A DNA stretch of 34,772 nucleotides from Spirogloea muscicola. Taxonomy: Eukaryota; Streptophyta; Zygnematophyceae; Spirogloeales; Spirogloeaceae. A model generated the notes under the pieces. It ran no database searches and was not told the origin of the DNA. It was given only the letters and a program-made list of their open reading frames with translations. The number at the start of each line of letters is the position of its first letter. Position 1 is the stretch's first letter. Of the stretch, positions 10,601 to 20,454 are shown in pieces. The position numbers were made by a program, and so were the translations under genes. Location of the stretch: positions 22,234 through 57,005 of the forward strand of contig WELB01000010.1 of NCBI GenBank assembly GCA_009602725.1. The letters run 5' to 3'.

Positions 10601-10602
10601 GA
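4639..10602 (+). CDS. LRR-malectin receptor-like kinase (15 exons, predicted 1047 aa)
   Basis: Predicted single-pass plasma-membrane receptor kinase. Exons: 4639-4770, 5149-5445, 5558-5626, 5732-5820, 5950-6241, 6387-6488, 6596-6668, 6783-6898, 7033-7627, 7842-8119, 8369-8448, 8765-8948, 9061-9270, 9815-9944, 10106-10602. Every junction is GT-AG and the phases close to 3144 bases. Seen: an N-terminal signal peptide (about residues 1-30); an LRR N-terminal region with [17 protein letters not shown]; about 11 plant-type LRRs (residues about 115-390, e.g. [13 protein letters not shown]); and a malectin domain (about 410-620, with [13 protein letters not shown] and [11 protein letters not shown]). 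A proline-rich linker follows, then a transmembrane helix (about 653-673) with a basic stop RRKRKSKH. The kinase has the glycine loop GEGGFGSV (714-721), K737, E760, HRD (835-837), DFG (855-857) and APE, so it should be catalytically active and of the RD type. Domain order is that of the land-plant LRR-VIII class. The ligand is unknown. The start is the ATG directly before the signal peptide. The last intron boundaries are the firmest; exon 3 is the least certain. Confidence 0.9.
9271..9814 (+). other. Unusually long AT-rich intron in the kinase domain
   Basis: This 544-base intron separates the HRD-containing exon from the DFG-containing exon. It is the longest intron in the gene and is visibly AT-richer than its neighbours, with several short T/A runs between 9360 and 9720. 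No open frame or known repeat from elsewhere in the window is recognisable in it. It may contain an old insertion. Confidence 0.6.
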
Positions 10603-10626
10603 TCAGGACAGCAATTTGCACACCCA

Positions 10627-10632
10627 AATAAA
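10627..10632 (+). terminator. AATAAA polyadenylation-type signal
   Basis: AATAAA lies 25 bases after the receptor kinase stop codon, in an A-rich context (cccaaataaaattc). This form is usual in animals and common in land plants, while chlorophyte algae such as Chlamydomonas mostly use TGTAA. A single instance is only weak evidence for the lineage. Confidence 0.4.
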
Positions 10633-10639
10633 ATTCGGC

Positions 10640-12175
10640 TTCGTATAAGCAGTGTCACAGCTTTACTGCTTCATTAATCTCAGTCGCCTCCCTAGCTGCA
10701 TGACACTTGAGTGTCACCGTCGAAACATTAACATTCATTGCAGTTGCAAGATGATCGAGAACAACAAGCGCCCAAGTGTGAACCTTGTACCGCACACCTG
10801 GAATACTGTATTTTCATTATGAATGAGATGAAGCTTGTTGAACGTCAACATTATACGTTGCTCCCTTTATGTGACCAATGTGTTAATCGGTTTGACTAAT
10901 CTATCATGAAGATCCTAATAATATGACAGTATAATACTTTGATCAACTATGAGTGAATAGAATATACACTTATCTATCTTATGGGGCTAGTGATCTGCAC
11001 CCTAGATGACACTATCTTGACGCCAGAGTAGAAGCCAGGCTCCAAAGTTTGTGGAGATTGCATCTACTACACCAATTACCACGGCTGGCTGCTGTTGTCT
11101 GTCGCCCTTCACTGCCGTCTTCATGGCAGGTGAGTTGCAGACAGTGCTCCTCAGTCTTGAGGGATGCACACTTGCGATGGTGACAAAGCTGCAACTGCTG
11201 CTGAGGACTGCTGAGAGTAACCTCCATGACAAGAAAGACGGCCAAGAGTATGGCCATCCATACTAAATTGCGGTGCCAATAAGCCTAGAGTGCAAATTGC
11301 ACTTTTGGACGTACAAGGTTGACTCTGTGAAAATCTTGAGAATCATACTGGCTTGTGGATGTCACTGGTAAGCCTGCAACTTGGGCTCCTTGGATCGGCT
11401 AAAGGGCTGCTGCCGATGGTGCTTGCTGCTGTCGCCCCTGTACTTGCTTAACAACGCCTTGCCCCACGTGAAAAGCAAACCCTCATGTGCCTGAGACGAA
11501 GCTAATGGAGAAGGGCCAACAGACGGTCGTCGTGGGCCGCGTGGAGGCCTGTCAAAGGAGCCCTCTCTTGATGATGGCTGCTCAGATGAGCAACTCGATT
11601 GTGCAACTTCCCGTGATGGCATGAGTATGGCCTTCAGCAGGCCGTTTAAATGGCTACCCCATTGCAATGCAACCTGCACAGAGTCCAAATAGTAGAAAAG
11701 TTCATCAGTATGGCTGGTAAAGCGGGAGCAGCGGTGTCAAGACAAGGTCCCCTCCTCAAGGACATCACATTGCCGAGCCGTCCCCAGGTTGTTCAGTACT
11801 GTAGCAATGCCAAGACAGCATGCCCAGAAGCAGGATCAGGTTAGGATCTCCCAGGTCAAACATTGTGAATTTACACAAACCTGAGAGTCCTGCTTTGCTT
11901 CATAGACGTGGGGATGCAGTGCAACCAAATATCGTAGTTGGACAGGAGATGTACCTGTCATGCAGAGGGCTCACATTGTAAAGGGGGAGGAGAGGCAAAA
12001 TGCTCTGTAATCATGACGCTCTCATAGTACTGATACACTGGCCTTGCCGGGGCCCAGAATATTGACCCAAAGTGTATTCCTTGACAGCTTGAATCATCAT
12101 AGGAAAAGCAAGGTGATGCATGTGGTGCTTCCTATAAAGCACTGGGCACTGTGAATGCACCAGTGCTCATCAATT
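10640..12175. other. Intergenic, convergent 3' ends; nothing supportable
   Basis: This lies between the 3' end of the receptor kinase (+) and the 3' end of the unknown gene (-). About 10680-10990 is AT-rich. A 15-bp palindrome, AGTGCAA-a-TTGCACT, sits at about 11289-11303. Open frames on both strands (for example 11362-11688) show no family signature and no convincing splice context. I see no gene. Confidence 0.5.
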
Positions 12176-15100
12176 TCAGGCTACACTATGCTGGTGGATA
12201 CCTGAGACTCGCAGAAAGAGCCCTGAGCTGGTAGCCTCTGGAGTTTCGTCCACTTCATCCAGTTGTTCAGGAGGCTGCTGCACATTGTTGGCTTTCAGAA
12301 AGTTCTGTTTGGCTGGAGAAAAGTATACATGGTCAAGCTAAGGAACGAATGGCATCCTGTGAACTGACGCCCAAGCAGTTGAGCAGACGCACAAGCACGA
12401 ACCTGGGTAGGTGTCTCTCTATCTTTGAGCACCTCAATCACTCCCATCAGGAAAGGCTCCTGCCCATGCCACCAGTGCTGCAAACGAGCATACGCCATGG
12501 CTGCCGTGATGTCCTTAGCAAAGTGGAAGCTGTCAGTGCCATCCTTATCCAGCAGGTCGCCTATTCCTCCATGCTCAGCCCGAAGGACAGAATGCCATTT
12601 GTGCAGGGGCAGTGTCAGAATTGCAAATTCCGTGGCCTCCTCTTGCCGCAGCTTGAAGTTAGCCAGCTCCTCTTCCAGATCGTTGTTTACAAGTGCAACC
12701 TGCGCCCACACAACCCAATTCCATTTCCACCAGACCAGACGAGTGAGCAAGCTGGAGTACGAGCATAGATGTCAAGCAGGCCACCTAGGAGAGTGAGATC
12801 ATGTTGTCCAGCCAAAGTACAACGAGGAGATCAAGATTCCCACCTGCAGCAGGCTTCCTTGGATAGGCAACCGCTCAGCAGCGGTCAATCGGTGAAGATT
12901 AAAGCGCAGGTTGAAAAGGTAATGCAACAGGTTTGCAGGCAGCAGCTGTGCTTGCACTTGTTCTGGATCATCCTCCCTCACGTTTCCCAGCAAGAAGCCC
13001 TTCAAATCTTTGTCATTCCTGCACATGAAAAGGCCGCACTTTACTATACAGCATCTGGTGGAGATGGACCAGAATTACAGTCCTCAAGGGGAGATGGCAG
13101 GCTGAGACAGTATGCAGACCTGCAAGTGAGAAGTACAGGAAGAGGGGGAATTCGTTCAAGTAGGGCACGGACGACTTTGACGGCTTCCCAATCAGCAGAC
13201 TGAGCTTCATTGTGAAGTACTCCATTCTGCTGAACCTCAGTATCAGCAAACACAGCAGCACAACCTGATGAAGTGTAACACACGGCAAACATGCATTCAG
13301 TTGAAACGAGTCTCATCAAGCAGCTTCCAAGATACTCATGAGAATGATATTCGTAATCTTCAGTCGCGGAAAGACGTTGCCGCATGGTCTTTGCTTCTAA
13401 GTTACCTCAGCTATTTGTCGTGATATTGGAATTGAACGCGATGAGAACAAAGCAAGACAGTCGGTTGCAGATGGCAAATGTCAAGAATGGTGTTGTGCTA
13501 TTGCACATTTCGAGGCAGCGATACGCGCATAAAGGGCATACCTGACGGGGAGGCCGGAGAAGAGGGCACCGAAGACCAGGGCGAGGTTGTTGCCATTGAC
13601 CACGGTGATGCTCCAGACATAGATGATCCAGAATTTGACCACTGCGAGTAGCTTGTGGATGGCGAAGCAACCTCAAGTGCCAGAGAAGAGCAGGCCACCT
13701 GTTTGCCTTTTCCGCTTGCCGGAACATATGTACTTTTGGGCAAGCAGCGGGTGGCAATGGGAGCCAGACACTCTCCAGCCTGGTCAGCCTTCATGACACT
13801 TGCAGCGTCACTGAATGTAGTCGTTGTAGTTGCAGACACTGGTGTTGGGGGATCTAAGGACATGGCCTGCACTCGGTCCACTAAGGACAATGGAAATGAC
13901 TGGAACGAAATCACTGCCCTTGGGCTCTCGGCTGCGGCCTGAGCCAAATCTGCAGCAACAGCGTATCATATAAATCTCCACTCATGGTCCATTAACTCCC
14001 ATATTGATAAATCATTCACACTGCATGCAAATTGTCTTATTTGATCCTACTTGCCAATCTGTGACACAACATCCACCTTTGGGAAATCAGCAGGACAACT
14101 GGTACTCACCAAGAATGAATGCCACCACCTCTTCACTTTGATTTACCAACTTGACAATGTCCAGCCGTAGCAGAGATGTGCTTCCTGATAACCAATATGA
14201 AGACCACCTATCAAGTGTACAAATCATCAGAGCGTTTTTGGTCAGCCGTGACGTTGCCAGCCATTGCATAGCACAACCATTGCTTTGTGCGTCACTGAAA
14301 TAATTACTTCTTCAGGGGCAATCATCATTGCCTCGTTCACTCTGAAGTACTACCTTGCTTCAGCTCTCTGAGCAGATAGGAGGGCACATATGATTGTTGC
14401 ATTCTGCAATCATCCCAAGTTAGGCAAACATTGTCAAACCTTGGGAAGTGCTTAGAAGAAAGTCCATCCAGCCAATCAGCCTCAGATGAGCTCACCAGGG
14501 CTTCCTGTAAGACGAGAGGTTGACTGTCATAAGGAATGCAGAAGACACACGTCCCACCTCAGTAATTCCCACCAAATGACGGACTACCTGAGAACACGAT
14601 GCTCAGATCTCACCCGTATACAGGGGTTTCTTAGTTGCAGATGCACATCCAGCTGCCAGGAGAGGATTTTCCACTCACATTTGGCGCTTGTAGGGGGTGG
14701 TCTTGGCAAACACGGTTAAACTCCAGCTCACACTGCTTGCGATTGCATAGCTGCGGCACCATCACGATTGCACTTCAGCTCACAGGTGTATGTGCTTGCA
14801 GGCTGCTGGCTTGCTGCAGGCTAGAAAACTAGCCACAGTGGCTTGTATGAAGTGTATCCAAGACATACACGAACAGACAACTGGTTCCACTGCGTCTTCA
14901 CTTTATCGACACATCAACAAACAAAACTGAAGAGTCTCGTGAACAGAAGAAGGGTTCTAATCTGCTCATGCCAAAATACAAGCAGGCACACATCCTCCTG
15001 CATATCGAGACCTATCATCTAACATTGGCCACATCTTGCTGGATATTCCGCCACTAGATGCAGCCTGGAGGCACCTCACAGAGGATGTTTCACCTGAAAG

Positions 15101-18100
15101 CCTTCAGCTAGCAAGGGGCCCAGACCCTCTTGGACATCCGCTCCACAAGTAAGGCATGTCTTCGCAAGGTGGATAATTCTCTCCCTGATCTTCTGAATGA
15201 GTGAGAGAAACAGATGCCCATATGGTGGCTGGAAGTGGGCTGTAAATGCACAAAGCTTCTTGTTACCCTCAAGGGATCTGAATGATAGCTCTCAGATCTT
15301 TCGCCTCATTCAAGCTATCGCCACACATCGCCACAAGAGCTACAAGGAAAGACAGCGGCGATAGCTACATAAGACCTGATTCAATGCCAGATCAGGTCTT
15401 GCTATCGCAAGAAGTTGTGGACATCTTTAAGTTAGTGTCATGAAGTTGACTTGACAGCATGGGGTGCATTGAAGTCCACAATCGAATCTTCCTGACCATC
15501 ATATTCACACTTCTCCTTGACGTTGTCAAACAGGTGCTTTTGTGCTGTGACTTGTAGCAGGTGGAAGCCATAGGCGCATGGTGTAGTGGATGCTGCTCCT
15601 GGTTGATGAACAAGGACCGCTGGGAAATACCCAGCCTCTTCATTGTGCTCCATTGAGCAATTCAGAACTTCCCTCCAAGTAGTTGCTGCAGTCATCATAG
15701 AAGCACTCAGCTGGCCACATGGAAATAAGTGCACACTACTTGAGCAGTCGAAAATTTAGCCAAGTAGGCATTCTATTCTTGCACTGCCAACATTCTCAAT
15801 AGAGAAGTGCTTAACTCATCAGAGCAGTACTACCTGCAAATTGATCTTCTGAGAAGGACAATGTGAAGGTAACTGGCCAACCCGGCTGCAATCCAAGGGC
15901 ACCTGCTGGCCATACCAGCAGATTATACAGCTGCATATATCTCAAGGACAAAGCACAGATGCATCTGTACACCTTGTACATGGCTCACTATCACTGAAGC
16001 AACATCCTCACAATCAAGTTGGAACACATCCACAACCTTGAAATGGACAGTGGCGTCTTAAGGGGCCAGAAGCACTGTCTCTTTATGGGCATCTCAACGA
16101 TCAAGTTGCACTTGATGGCAGCTGTCACACATCCGTGAAGGTGTCGACCATGAAACTGACCAGCTCTTTCTGTAATATGCTGTAGACCGACATCCAAAAT
16201 CAAGTCCACCTTCTGGACTTCCCTATCAACCCTAACCTGGATCATGTTGTCTGCCGAGTGCGTTGTCTGCAAGTCAAAAGCAGTAGCAGCAATCCCCTGG
16301 TCAGTCTCTATGCAGATGATACAATCCCTGGGAGCATGGTGCAGACTTCACGAGGAACTTGCAGTATCTTTACAGGCGCGTATTGTGATTACCAGCAACT
16401 TGCTTCCAGCAGCTGTGTCTTTCTCCAGCGTCCCTAGGAAGTTCCTCAGTAACTCAGCTCTCCTTGTGCTTTGCTGAGCAACAATTTCCTACGAGACAAT
16501 CAGTGAGAGTACTTTTGTAAATTGTTTGCATCTGCAGTTTTCCATAGAGGACTAGGACTTGATAGGGCACAAACTCTTTTGTTCCCAGTCCGCACACTTT
16601 GGCAGTGTTTCACAGGGATATTTCACTTTTCGTATCCTAGTAAAACATCGTCAAACTGCACGCAGAGACCAAGCGCTTTCGAGCTTGCATGAAGCGCAGA
16701 TGAGCAGGGGTTGCTTGCTAGGAAGCCAAGGCTGGGAGGAAGATAGTGGCTTTGCAAGAATAATAATCACTGTTTTGCACTTGCCAATGTTTGACGTATT
16801 CTCTCTCAGCAAGCAAAACTGAGCGACAAATCGCAGTCATCAAGAGAATGACAAGAACATCCATCCAACCGGGTCAGGGGACCTACGTTATCGATTCTTC
16901 AAGCAAAGGAATGATGCCTCAGGCTCACATATGCGAAAGAGCAGATGGTTTCTTACGTGCAAGGCAGTTGCCTCTCTGATGACAGCAGGAACACAGATAT
17001 CACGAATGTCTCTGTGATCACCGGCGACGGCGGCCACATTCACCAGGTCATCCATAGTGACATCTGCGAGTCAAGATCACCATCATTTGCGCGAAGCTCT
17101 GTGGCACGGCGATAGGAGCAAGGAGATCTGGTCAAGCAGTTGAGAGACAGTTGGTCCAAGTACCGGCTCACAGCTTCCTGCCGTCTATCACGTAGAGCAA
17201 GCAATATAGGACAGACCTGCAACCCCGTCTGAATGAACTTGCTTAAGATGAGGCCTGCTGGCTGCTGAGAGGTAGTCGAGGTCGTCGAGGTCGATGGCAA
17301 CATCTGCTGGGCGAGTGCTAATCTGACAATCACCAACCAGCTGCACACAGAGTGAGGCAGGTGCAAAGACAATCAGGCAAGTAGCAGCGCCACGTCCTCT
17401 TTTGTGCTACATTCGACTTGGGCGCTGCTGCATGCAAGGCTTGTCACAGGCTCTGAGGTTGGCGGAGGAAGCATGCCCAGGCTCTTGTAGCTGCAGCGTT
17501 CCAGAAGGCCATGGCACAGGATCCCAGCAACTAGCTCTCGTCGGACAGATCATGGGGACGGATACGATAGAACACTCGACTCACAGGAGGGAGGGTAGTA
17601 AGAGGACCACAGGGGAGCAAAGCAACAGGCCTTACGTCAGGTGCACTTGCATCCACAATATCCAACACGTGGGCAAGGGTTCGCAAATTGTTGCCAAGGC
17701 TTTCGGAGAGCTGGTAGTTGACACGGGCCGCAGTGGGCTGCCCCTGCGGCGTCAGAGCCTCAAGTCGAAACACCCTGCAATGTGGCGGAGGCACATTTCC
17801 TTGTCAGAGACCACTCTACTGCCCTTCACTGCTCGATGTGTGCCGGACGTCCAGCCAAGCGAGGTTCGCACTGGAGTGTGTGCCCGGATCAGGAGGCTTC
17901 CAGTTATACGCTGCGGCAATTCTGCGCGACGCGCGGCGCGCTCGATAGCTGGATGACTCGTGGCTGACTGGCCGGAGTGCTGCACGTCGCTCTGCCCGAG
18001 TCAGCCTTCGCCTGTGCCTGGGCTGGAGGCGGCGGAGAGGCCCGCTGGGAGTCGAGAGCAGGGCGGGACGGCCACGAGGCGGCGACTCACGCGCTGGCCT

Positions 18101-18314
18101 CCGGCGCCATCTCGAAGCGGCTGGGGACGCGGCGGGCCATGCGGCTGCCGTAGGCGGCGGGGACGTGCAGGCGCAGGGGCTGGCCGCCGAGCGCCAGGAG
18201 CACCTCGCCGGGCTGCACGCCCTGCACCACGAGCGCGCGCGCGCGGCCGGGCGCGAGCGTGGACAGCCACGCCGCGGCCTCCAGCTCCAGCTGCTCGCGT
18301 AGCAGCGCCGCCAT
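12176..18314 (-). CDS. Unidentified multi-exon protein
   Basis: Not recognised. Minus-strand exons whose phases join exactly: 18091-18314 (ATG at 18314), 17636-17774, 17217-17340, 16957-17063, 16393-16488, then a short exon ending at 16266 (down to 16210 or 16237). After an unresolved middle come about 13120-13357 (or to 13385), 12844-13018, 12403-12699 and 12176-12337 (TGA at 12176-12178). The N terminus (MAALLREQLELEAAAW) is helical and acidic/hydrophobic. The third exon is rich in aspartate (VAIDLDDLDYLS); the fourth (VTMDDLVNVAAVAGDHRD) and fifth (EIVAQQSTRRAELLRNFL) look helical. The C-terminal 140 residues include HKWHSVLRAEHGGIGDLL and a polar tail rich in E, D and P. Candidate middle exons are 14110-14269 and 13542-13641, which match in phase and would encode a hydrophobic stretch (VVKFWIIYVWSITVV), and about 15438-15700. 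It is possible that two genes are present. It is head to head with the Sgf11-like gene. Confidence 0.6.
13542..13641 (-). CDS. Candidate middle exon of the unidentified gene
   Basis: On the minus strand an acceptor 'actcgcag' precedes 100 bases of open, strongly hydrophobic sequence (KFWIIYVWSITVV, then NLALVFGALFSGLP), followed by a donor 'gtatgc'. Its entry phase (1) matches the exit phase of the candidate exon ending at 14110 with donor 'gtgagt'. It could be a membrane segment or buried strands. The onward phase to the 13120-13357 exon does not match, so one small exon is missing or this call is wrong. Confidence 0.35.
14110..14269 (-). CDS. Candidate middle exon of the unidentified gene
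   Basis: An open minus-strand stretch ends at a strong donor, 'gtgagtacc' (14101-14109). It encodes leucine- and serine-rich sequence containing LLRLDIVKLVNQSEEVV. The upstream boundary is not fixed; 14269 is simply the first methionine of the open frame. The function is unknown. Confidence 0.35.
14280..15437. other. Intronic or intergenic; hairpins at the right end, no gene seen
   Basis: No exon can be supported on either strand. Two adjacent perfect inverted repeats occur at its right end: 15313-15322 with 15357-15366, and 15371-15380 with 15391-15400. It may be intron of the minus-strand gene. Confidence 0.4.
15313..15408. repeat. Two adjacent inverted repeats sharing a GCTATCGC motif
   Basis: AGCTATCGCC (15313-15322) pairs exactly with 15357-15366 across 34 bases. 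Immediately after it, AAGACCTGAT (15371-15380) pairs exactly with 15391-15400 across 10 bases. A third GCTATCGC follows at 15401-15408, so the 3' flank of the second hairpin could instead pair with the GGCGATAGC arm of the first. This gives alternative folds. No coding potential was seen. Confidence 0.7.
15438..15734 (-). CDS. Possible exon of the unidentified minus-strand gene
   Basis: An open minus-strand frame with coding-like composition contains EEAGYFPAVLVHQPGAAS and KHLFDNVKEKCEYDGQ. An acceptor-like 'gatgactgcag' precedes part of it. I could not fix the donor or show phase agreement with a neighbouring exon, so it is offered only as a candidate. Confidence 0.25.
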   Translation of the reverse strand: MHLFPCGQLSASMMTAATTWREVLNCSMEHNEEAGYFPAVLVHQPGAASTTPCAYGFHLLQVTAQKHLFDNVKEKCEYDGQEDSIVDFNAPHAVKSTS

Positions 18315-18503
18315 GGCGGGCGGCGGGGGGGGCGGCGGCCGGAGCAGGGCAACCAGGAGAAAGCTCCCGCTGGGCCGGGCAGCCTGGAAGTGGGCCCAGG
18401 CGCCCACCGGAGGTGATTCTCCGAGCTGCCCGCCACGTGGGGGCCGCCCCTCCCACGTGGCCACCGTCACCGTCGCGCCCTCGTTCCGTCGCCGCCGACG
18501 CCG

Positions 18504-18530
18504 GCTGTCGGCAGCGCCGCTGCCGACAGC
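18504..18530. promoter_or_regulatory. 27-bp palindrome between divergent genes
   Basis: Arms of 13 bases (GCTGTCGGCAGCG and its exact complement) flank a single central C. The half 'gccgacagct' recurs at about 18554-18563 as 'gccgacagctaagg'. A dimeric-protein binding site or a cruciform is possible, but no known factor is assigned. Confidence 0.6.
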
Positions 18531-18638
18531 TACGCTTCGTCCCCGCTTAAGCCCGCCGACAGCTAAGGATCCCCACCAGCCCCCGCCGCCGCCGCCGCCG
18601 CCGCCCCCGCCCGCGCCGCTGCCTCCGTGCTGGGCCCG

Positions 18639-18786
18639 NNNNNNNNNNNNNNNNNNNNNNNNNNNNNNNNNNNNNNNNNNNNNNNNNNNNNNNNNNNNNN
18701 NNNNNNNNNNNNNNNNNNNNNNNNNNNNNNNNNNNNNNNNNNNNNNNNNNNNNNNNNNNNNNNNNNNNNNNNNNNNNNNNNNNNNN
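18639..18786. other. Assembly gap (148 n)
   Basis: A run of unknown bases follows a (CCG)n-rich stretch, a typical place for short-read assembly to fail. It probably hides the 5' part of exon 1 of the Sgf11-like gene. Confidence 0.99.
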
Positions 18787-20454
18787 GCCGCCGCCGGCCG
18801 TGGCCCAGCCCCCGGCAGCTGCCGGAGCCGCCGCTGCCACCGCCGCCGGCGGCCCTTTCAGCTTCTCGGCCGGCGCCGCGGCTGCCGCTCCCGTGGCTGC
18901 CGCCGCTTGCGGTGACAAGGCGGACGAGGAGATCCGGCGGCTGCAGGCGCAGGTGGAGGCCACGCGGCGCCTGGCGGCCAGCCTCAAGGGGCCGTCCCTT
19001 CCTGGCCAGGTTCTAGTGGCCTCCATCCTTCCAGCAGCTCACGGATTGACTGCATCCCGTGAGCTGCAATGTAGACTTAGTTGCCCCAATCTCGGCGGCC
19101 TGCGGAGCCAGCAGAGCCACTGCCTGACGTGCGACACTGCCGAGTGCTCTTCCCTGCGCAGATTTTGGCTGTCTATGCCGACATCCTCGAGTCGCTCATC
19201 ACGGATGTGGCCGCGGAGGCCCACCGGGCCATCCGCCTCGGGCTGGACCATCGGCTCCACGCCAATGCCGACTGCGAGGACGAGGACAGCATCACGTTCT
19301 GGGGAGGCCAGGCTGCACGCCGGGCACAGGACGCCCAGATGGGCTGCAGCACTGAAGGCGGCAGCAAGCACGCGGTTGACGTCTTTGGCCAGAGCCACCC
19401 GTCCGTCGCCACCGACACCTTCCAGTGCCTGAATTGCGCGCGGCTCGTCACAGCCGGACGCTACGCGCCCCACCTTGAAAAGTGCATGGGCAAGGTCAGT
19501 GCTCAGCATTCCCGCTGCTAAGCCCGCCCCCAAACTTGCGTATGTGGCTCACCCGCTGAGTTGGCCCCCAACATGGCGGCTGAGTCCTCAGTGTTCTGGT
19601 TGAGCTGAATTGGGGCTGGGCACGTGCCATGGCAGGGCCGAAATGCGAGCCGTGTGGCAAATCGGAACCTCCACAGCCAGTCTCACAAGCGCCAGCGGGC
19701 CAGCCCTGCACCATCCACCTTGGTCGGGACGAGTGCTGCTGTCGTCGTTGCAGGAGCGGGCAACGTGGCCAACACGACTCCGGACCTCACCCCGGACGGC
19801 TCCCTTCACAGCAGCCAGGACTTGGGCGATGCAAGCTCCCAGGAGAGCCAGGACGACGAGGCCAAGGTGAACGCTCGCTGCTCCAGTCACGACCTAGTCT
19901 GCCCAACTTCATCGACCATCCTGACCAGCACATCCACAAGAAGTAACATGGGCAGTTTCAGATTTGTAATATGCTTGGGGTGTACTTGCTGACACTTGGT
20001 TGTTCTTGGGTTGAGCATTGCCAATCAGGACATGTCGTATGGTCCACCTGCGCCCGGGAGGATGCAGCAGCAGCGGCGAAGTTCACTTGCACCATCCCGC
20101 AAGCCTCGATTAAGCTTGAACCACCACACCAACCTGCTGGCGTCTGAGCCTCCCATACCCGACTGGCAAGCGCCCAGCAGCACCGAAGACATGCCAGTTC
20201 GACTGACTGGTAGTTGCTTCTCTGCCGTCTTGCAGCCGCTTTCAGGGGTTGTCGTGTGGTCTGAGCATGCAGCAATTGACCTGCCTGCCCCAGGGTCCTG
20301 CGGACCTGCTGATGGCAGAGCATTCACTGTTGAGCTTGTAGGTAACAGCCTTGAACCGGGAGTCCGAAGGAGCAAATGCGACACTGCCGTCACTGCGGTT
20401 GGAGAGAGGGACCGCAGCCCGTACCTTGCATCCCCCCAGGCCTCTGGCTGAGGG
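18787..20454 (+). CDS. SGF11: SAGA-associated factor 11-like protein (5' end in gap)
   Basis: Subunit of the deubiquitinating module of the SAGA co-activator, which removes ubiquitin from histone H2B in the nucleus. Exons, all phase 0: (gap)-19009, 19162-19494, 19636-19866, 20029-20454. The first visible exon is alanine-rich and then helical (EIRRLQAQVEATRRLAASL). Exon 2 continues the helix (YADILESLITDVAAEAHRAI), which in the family packs against Ubp8/Sus1/Sgf73. It ends in the diagnostic zinc finger CLNCARLVTAGRYAPHLEKC with C-x2-C...H-x3-C complete. Exon 3 opens with GRNASRVANRN, the usual basic tail after the finger. About 60 residues rich in acidic and polar amino acids lie between helix and finger. 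Exon 4 carries a long unrecognised polar tail, and its end as a single exon is uncertain. Confidence 0.88.

Larger units (their letters stand above)
18315..18786. promoter_or_regulatory. Shared GC-rich interval of a head-to-head gene pair
   Basis: This interval separates the start codon of the unidentified minus-strand gene (18314) from the Sgf11-like gene reading right. It is very GC-rich, has a (CCG)n tract at about 18577-18620, and holds a 27-bp palindrome at 18504-18530. It ends in a gap of 148 unknown bases. The arrangement suggests a bidirectional promoter. The true Sgf11 start may lie in the gap. Confidence 0.55.

Noticed and set aside
11289-11303. 15-bp palindrome AGTGCAA-a-TTGCACT
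   Set aside because: Arms of 7 bp are expected by chance in sequence this long.
13498-13947. 149-residue minus-strand frame rich in serine and threonine
   Set aside because: Low-complexity composition with no splice phase match. The hydrophobic reading in another frame at 13542-13641 has better splice sites, so this is more likely intron.
17040-17372. 110-residue minus-strand frame with a threonine/serine run
   Set aside because: It overlaps in another frame the exon 17217-17340, whose DLDDLD reading joins both neighbours in phase, while this frame would need introns of about 20 bases.
18259-18915. Long frames spanning the assembly gap
   Set aside because: They are open only because unknown bases are read through; flanking sequence is (CCG)n-rich and low complexity.
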